From the NCBI RefSeq assembly GCF_030009775.1, contig NZ_JASCTH010000020.1, positions 62,001 through 126,000 of the forward strand: 64,000 bases of DNA, given 5' to 3'. The position numbers were made by a program, and so were the translations under genes. Below are positions 61,130 to 64,000 of this stretch, piece by piece. The notes below the pieces were generated by a model that was not told the origin of the DNA, made no database searches, and saw only the letters and a list, made by a program, of their open reading frames with translations. Within the stretch, counting starts at the first letter, position 1; the number at the start of each line of letters is the position of its first letter. Source of the stretch: Actinoplanes sandaracinus (GTDB lineage: Bacteria; Actinomycetota; Actinomycetes; Mycobacteriales; Micromonosporaceae).

Positions 61130-61957
61130 TCAGCCGGTTACGGCGAACAGGGCGTCGGCGTACGCCTTGTGCCCCTCGGCGGTCGGGTGGAACGACTCGG
61201 ACAGGTCGTCGCGCAGCGAGTGGATCCACGGCTCCTTGGTGCACGCCTCGTGGCCGGCGAAGGACTTCCGCACATCGACGAAGGTGAAGCCCGGCTGTGC
61301 GGCCACCCGGCCCTGGATCAACTCGACCAGGGAGTCGGCGCCCTCGTTGAGCGACTTGCGGCGGGTGTCGTTCAGCGCCTCGCAGGTCACCCCGGCGCCC
61401 GGCTCGGCGACCAGGTGCGGGTAGCCGAGCACGAACACCTTGGCGTTCGGGGCCTGCTCGCGGATCATCTGGTAGAGCTCGTCGAGCGCGCCGGGCAAGG
61501 TGCTCTCGGCCGCGGCGACGGCCTTGTCCACCGACGCCTTGCAGGTCTCGTCGCTGCCGAGCAGGCACTGCTGCAGGGTTCCGGACCAGCCGGCGTCGTT
61601 GCCGCCGACGGTCAGCGTCACCCAGCCGGTGCTGTCGTCGAGCTTGCCGAGCTGCTTGAACCGCACATCGTTGATCTTCGCGCCGGCGCAGGTGGCGTCG
61701 GTGACGACACCGAACTTCGCCGCGGTACGCAGTTTCAGCCAGAGCTGCGGGTACCCGCCGTCCTTGCTCTGCTTGCAGTCCTTCCGGTCGCCGTAGTTCC
61801 CGGCGCCGAGACCGGCCGCGTACGAGTCACCCAGCGCCACGAAGCCGGTGGCCTCCTTGGCCGTCGCGTTCTCGTCCCCGCCGCCGCAGGCCGTGGCGGT
61901 GAGGGCCACCGTCACCGCGAGGACTCCGGTGACGGCCACGGTCCAACGTCGCTTCAA
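61130..61957 (-). CDS. SGNH/GDSL-family hydrolase lipoprotein
   Basis: 275 aa from TTG 61957, with GAAGGAG (61963-61969) 5 nt upstream. Lipobox LTATAC marks a lipoprotein. SGNH blocks: ALGDSYAAGLG (nucleophile Ser), VGGNDAGW (oxyanion G and N) and SFHPTAEGH (catalytic Asp-equivalent/His). Six or more Cys suggest disulfides. It acts outside the membrane as an esterase/lipase of the type of Streptomyces SGNH lipases. Divergent from the SelW-like gene. Confidence 0.9.
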   Translation of the reverse strand: MKRRWTVAVTGVLAVTVALTATACGGGDENATAKEATGFVALGDSYAAGLGAGNYGDRKDCKQSKDGGYPQLWLKLRTAAKFGVVTDATCAGAKINDVRFKQLGKLDDSTGWVTLTVGGNDAGWSGTLQQCLLGSDETCKASVDKAVAAAESTLPGALDELYQMIREQAPNAKVFVLGYPHLVAEPGAGVTCEALNDTRRKSLNEGADSLVELIQGRVAAQPGFTFVDVRKSFAGHEACTKEPWIHSLRDDLSESFHPTAEGHKAYADALFAVTG

Positions 61958-62028
61958 TGCAACTCCTTCAAGAGCGGTTGATCCCCGTGATAATGCCTGA
62001 TGGCCGCGGTCCGGCATACTTCTAGACC

Positions 62029-62355
62029 GTGACGCCGAGAGAGCCCCGCCTGGAGATCGAGTACTGCACCCAGTGCCGCTGGCTGATGCGCGCGGCGTGG
62101 ACGGCGCAGGAGCTGCTCACCACGTTCACCACCGAGCTGGGCGAGGTCGCGCTGGTGCCCGGCGTCGGCGGGGTCTTCGAGGTCCGGCTCGACGACGAGA
62201 CCCTGTGGTCGCGCAAGGGCGAGGGCGGTTTCCCCGAGCTGGCGCAGCTCAAACGGCTGGTCCGGGACCGCGTCGCACCCGGGCGCGCGCTGGGACACAG
62301 CGAGGGACACCGGCCCGGCGAGTCCACACCGGCTTCGCCCGCGGTGGGCGCGTGA
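62029..62355 (+). CDS. SelW/Rdx-family thioredoxin-like protein
   Basis: 108 aa from GTG 62029. No ribosome site; CATACT 9 nt upstream could be a -10 for a leaderless message. Rdx/SelT-W-H fold: LEIEYCTQCRW with the CxxC redox motif near the N-terminus, then FEVRLDDETLWSRKGEGGFPE typical of the family. Cys replaces the selenocysteine of animal SelW. A ~20-residue Pro/Ser tail is extra. Presumed thiol-redox role; unproven. Confidence 0.85.
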   Translation: MTPREPRLEIEYCTQCRWLMRAAWTAQELLTTFTTELGEVALVPGVGGVFEVRLDDETLWSRKGEGGFPELAQLKRLVRDRVAPGRALGHSEGHRPGESTPASPAVGA

Positions 62356-62405
62356 TGGCTCCGGGCCGTGCACCCGTGATCAACCCCGAACGGTAGATTT
62401 CACCG

Positions 62406-63383
62406 GTGACCGACACCCTGGAACGCCGCGCCGGCCGGACGAGGTCGGTCGAGGTCGAGATCCTCGCCGTGCTCCTGGTGCTGCTCGTGATCTTCCGCGA
62501 GCGGGTCTCCGGGCTCGTCTCCGGCGCCGCCTTCCAGACCTGGACCACGGTCTTCGTCTCGGTGCTGGTCCAGGCCGTCCCGTTCCTGGTCTTCGGCGTG
62601 CTGCTGTCGGCCGTCATCGCGGTCTTCGTGCCCCGCTCGTTCTGGGCCCGGGCGCTGCCGAAACACCCGGCGCTGGCCGTTCCCGCCGCCAGCGTCGCCG
62701 GGGTGGTCCTGCCCGGCTGCGAGTGCGGAGCCGTACCCATCGCGGGGTCCTTGATCCGCAGGGGTGTGACCCCGGCCGCCGCGCTCGCGTTCCTGCTGGC
62801 CGCGCCCGCGATCAACCCGATCGTGCTGACCGCGACCGCGGTCGCGTTCCCCGGCGACCCGGAGATGGTGCTCGCTCGCGGCCTGGCCAGCCTGGTGGTC
62901 GCGATGGTGATGGGCTGGCTCTGGCTGCGGCTCGGCAAGAGTGAGTGGATCCGGCTGCCGCACCGGTCCTCCGACGGCGTCTCCAAGGGGGAGGCGTTCT
63001 GGTCGGCCTGCCGGCACGACGTGGTGCACGCCGGCGGGTTCCTGGTGGTGGGCGCCGCCGCCGCCGCGACGATCAACGTGGTGGTGCCGGAGGCGTGGCT
63101 GCAGACCCTGGCGGCCGATCCGGTGCTGTCGGTGCTGGCGCTGGCGGTGCTCGCCGTGCTGTTGTCGATCTGCAGCGAGGCCGACGCGTTCGTCGCCGCG
63201 TCGCTGTCGCAGTTCTCGCTGACCTCGCGTCTGGTCTTCCTGGTGGTGGGGCCGATGGTCGACCTCAAACTGATCTCGATGCAGGCCGGCGTGTTCGGCC
63301 GCCGGTTCGCGGTCCGGTTCGCGCCGGCGACGTTCGTGATCGCGGTGCTCACCGCGGTCGGGGCCGGGGCGGTGTTCCTGTGA
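62406..63383 (+). CDS. YraQ-type permease (DUF318)
   Basis: 325 aa from GTG 62406. TAGATT (62394-62399) just upstream suggests a leaderless start. About eight membrane helices in two halves; the motifs PGCECGAVPIAGSLIRRG and LSICSEADAFVAAS are diagnostic of the family (the Cys residues are conserved in ArsP/YraQ). Relatives include ArsP, which exports organoarsenicals; many others have no known substrate. The stop overlaps the next gene (GTGA), which encodes its usual partner. Confidence 0.88.
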   Translation: MTDTLERRAGRTRSVEVEILAVLLVLLVIFRERVSGLVSGAAFQTWTTVFVSVLVQAVPFLVFGVLLSAVIAVFVPRSFWARALPKHPALAVPAASVAGVVLPGCECGAVPIAGSLIRRGVTPAAALAFLLAAPAINPIVLTATAVAFPGDPEMVLARGLASLVVAMVMGWLWLRLGKSEWIRLPHRSSDGVSKGEAFWSACRHDVVHAGGFLVVGAAAAATINVVVPEAWLQTLAADPVLSVLALAVLAVLLSICSEADAFVAASLSQFSLTSRLVFLVVGPMVDLKLISMQAGVFGRRFAVRFAPATFVIAVLTAVGAGAVFL

Positions 63384-64000
63384 ACCGGCAGGCTCAGGCC
63401 GTCGTGCTGTTCCTCTTCGGCGGCGCGATCCTCAAGGCGTCGTTCACCGACCTCTACCTGCGATACGTCAAGGAGGGCCTGCGGCCCTTCCTCATCGCCG
63501 CGGGCGCGATGCTGGTGCTGGCAGCGTTCATGACCATCTGGTACGACCTACGCGGCCGCGGAACCCAGGACGACGATCACGGGCACTCCCACGAGCCCCG
63601 GGTCGGCTGGCTGCTGATCCTGCCGGTGCTCGGCCTGCTGCTGGTCGCCCCGCCCGCGCTCGGCTCGTACACCGCCGACCAGTCCGGGACGGTGCAGCTC
63701 AGCGCCGAGTCCGACTACCCGCCGCTGCCCGAGGGCGACCCGGCCGTGATCGGCCTGCTCGACTACGCCTCCCGGGTGATCTACGACGACGGCCGCAGCC
63801 TCACCGGCCGCCGCCTCCAGATGACCGGGTTCGTCACCGCCGGTGAGGGCGGCGCCCCGATGCTGGCGCGGATCGTGGTGAGCTGCTGCGCCGCCGACGG
63901 CCGCCCGATCAAGGTCGGCCTGACCGGCGGGCCGCTGGTCGACGTCCCGGCCGGAACGTGGCTGCAGGTCACCGGCCGGTACTCCGGCATGCGCGGCAAG
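63380..64000 (+). CDS. TIGR03943-family permease subunit, 3' end cut by the window edge
   Basis: 207 codons from GTG 63380 to the window end without a stop. Two or three membrane helices at the N-terminus (AVVLFLFGGAILKASF, FLIAAGAMLVLAAFMTIWY), a His-rich loop (DDDHGHSHEP), another helix (WLLILPVLGLLLVAPP), then a soluble domain with RLQMTGFVT and IVVSCCAADGRPIKV. This matches the YcgQ/TIGR03943 partner of YraQ permeases. The His-rich loop could bind metal. Confidence 0.88.
   Translation, partial: MNRQAQAVVLFLFGGAILKASFTDLYLRYVKEGLRPFLIAAGAMLVLAAFMTIWYDLRGRGTQDDDHGHSHEPRVGWLLILPVLGLLLVAPPALGSYTADQSGTVQLSAESDYPPLPEGDPAVIGLLDYASRVIYDDGRSLTGRRLQMTGFVTAGEGGAPMLARIVVSCCAADGRPIKVGLTGGPLVDVPAGTWLQVTGRYSGMRGK

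Overview
The window is chromosomal DNA of a very GC-rich, GTG/TTG-start-using actinomycete. The style fits Micromonosporaceae, most likely Actinoplanes or a close relative. This is inferred from the gene repertoire, the many ATGA/GTGA-coupled starts, DmdR/IdeR-type iron boxes, and a FliA-type (sigma-28) promoter before a chemoreceptor-like gene, which suits a zoospore-forming actinomycete. No plasmid or phage genes, insertion sequences, CRISPR arrays, rRNA or tRNA genes were seen.

Layout. 1-5.1 kb: 3'-truncated Ser/Thr kinase, secreted CocE-type hydrolase divergent from a TetR regulator, and a CNNM/CorC-type membrane protein. 5.2-12.8 kb: a tight run of a GT-C-like membrane protein, KdpD and KdpE (no kdpFABC here) and a Ppx/GppA phosphatase, then a soluble GAF-GAF chemoreceptor-like protein. 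12.9-18.5 kb: an Asp-box beta-propeller protein coupled to a MoaD/ThiS-like protein ending in Gly-Gly, a secreted repeat protein, a TetR/SDR pair and a DUF1444-like protein. 18.5-24.9 kb: a YdeP-type molybdopterin oxidoreductase, then an overlapping run of an NMT1/THI5-type ABC importer, a sulfurtransferase and a P-loop kinase. 24.9-33.2 kb: a GT39-like membrane protein, two orphan sensor kinases, an NTF2-like protein and a subtilase. 33.2-40.8 kb: HisC-like aminotransferase, cupin, GH13 enzyme, and a TctDE-like two-component system convergent with a TAXI binding protein. 40.8-45.4 kb: an iron locus with two half-transporters carrying complementary defects and a siderophore-interacting protein under an iron box.

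45.5-54.8 kb: a large PAS/GAF sensor kinase, an ECF sigma factor coupled to a membrane-anchored protein, a short PH-like membrane protein, a GNAT acetyltransferase, and a TetR regulator followed by a CtpE-like P-type ATPase. 55.1-61.1 kb: a glycan-type region (GT2, GT4, PHP metallohydrolase, RidA, a methyltransferase-like protein and a surface-glycan-type protein). 61.1-64 kb: a GDSL lipoprotein divergent from a SelW-like protein, then a YraQ permease and its TIGR03943-type partner, which runs off the window.

No single locus is a clear new defence or biosynthetic system. The best leads are the beta-propeller/Gly-Gly pair, the complementary-degenerate ABC pair with its iron box overlapping a start region, the FliA-type promoter on the soluble receptor gene, and the THI5-type importer operon containing a sulfurtransferase.
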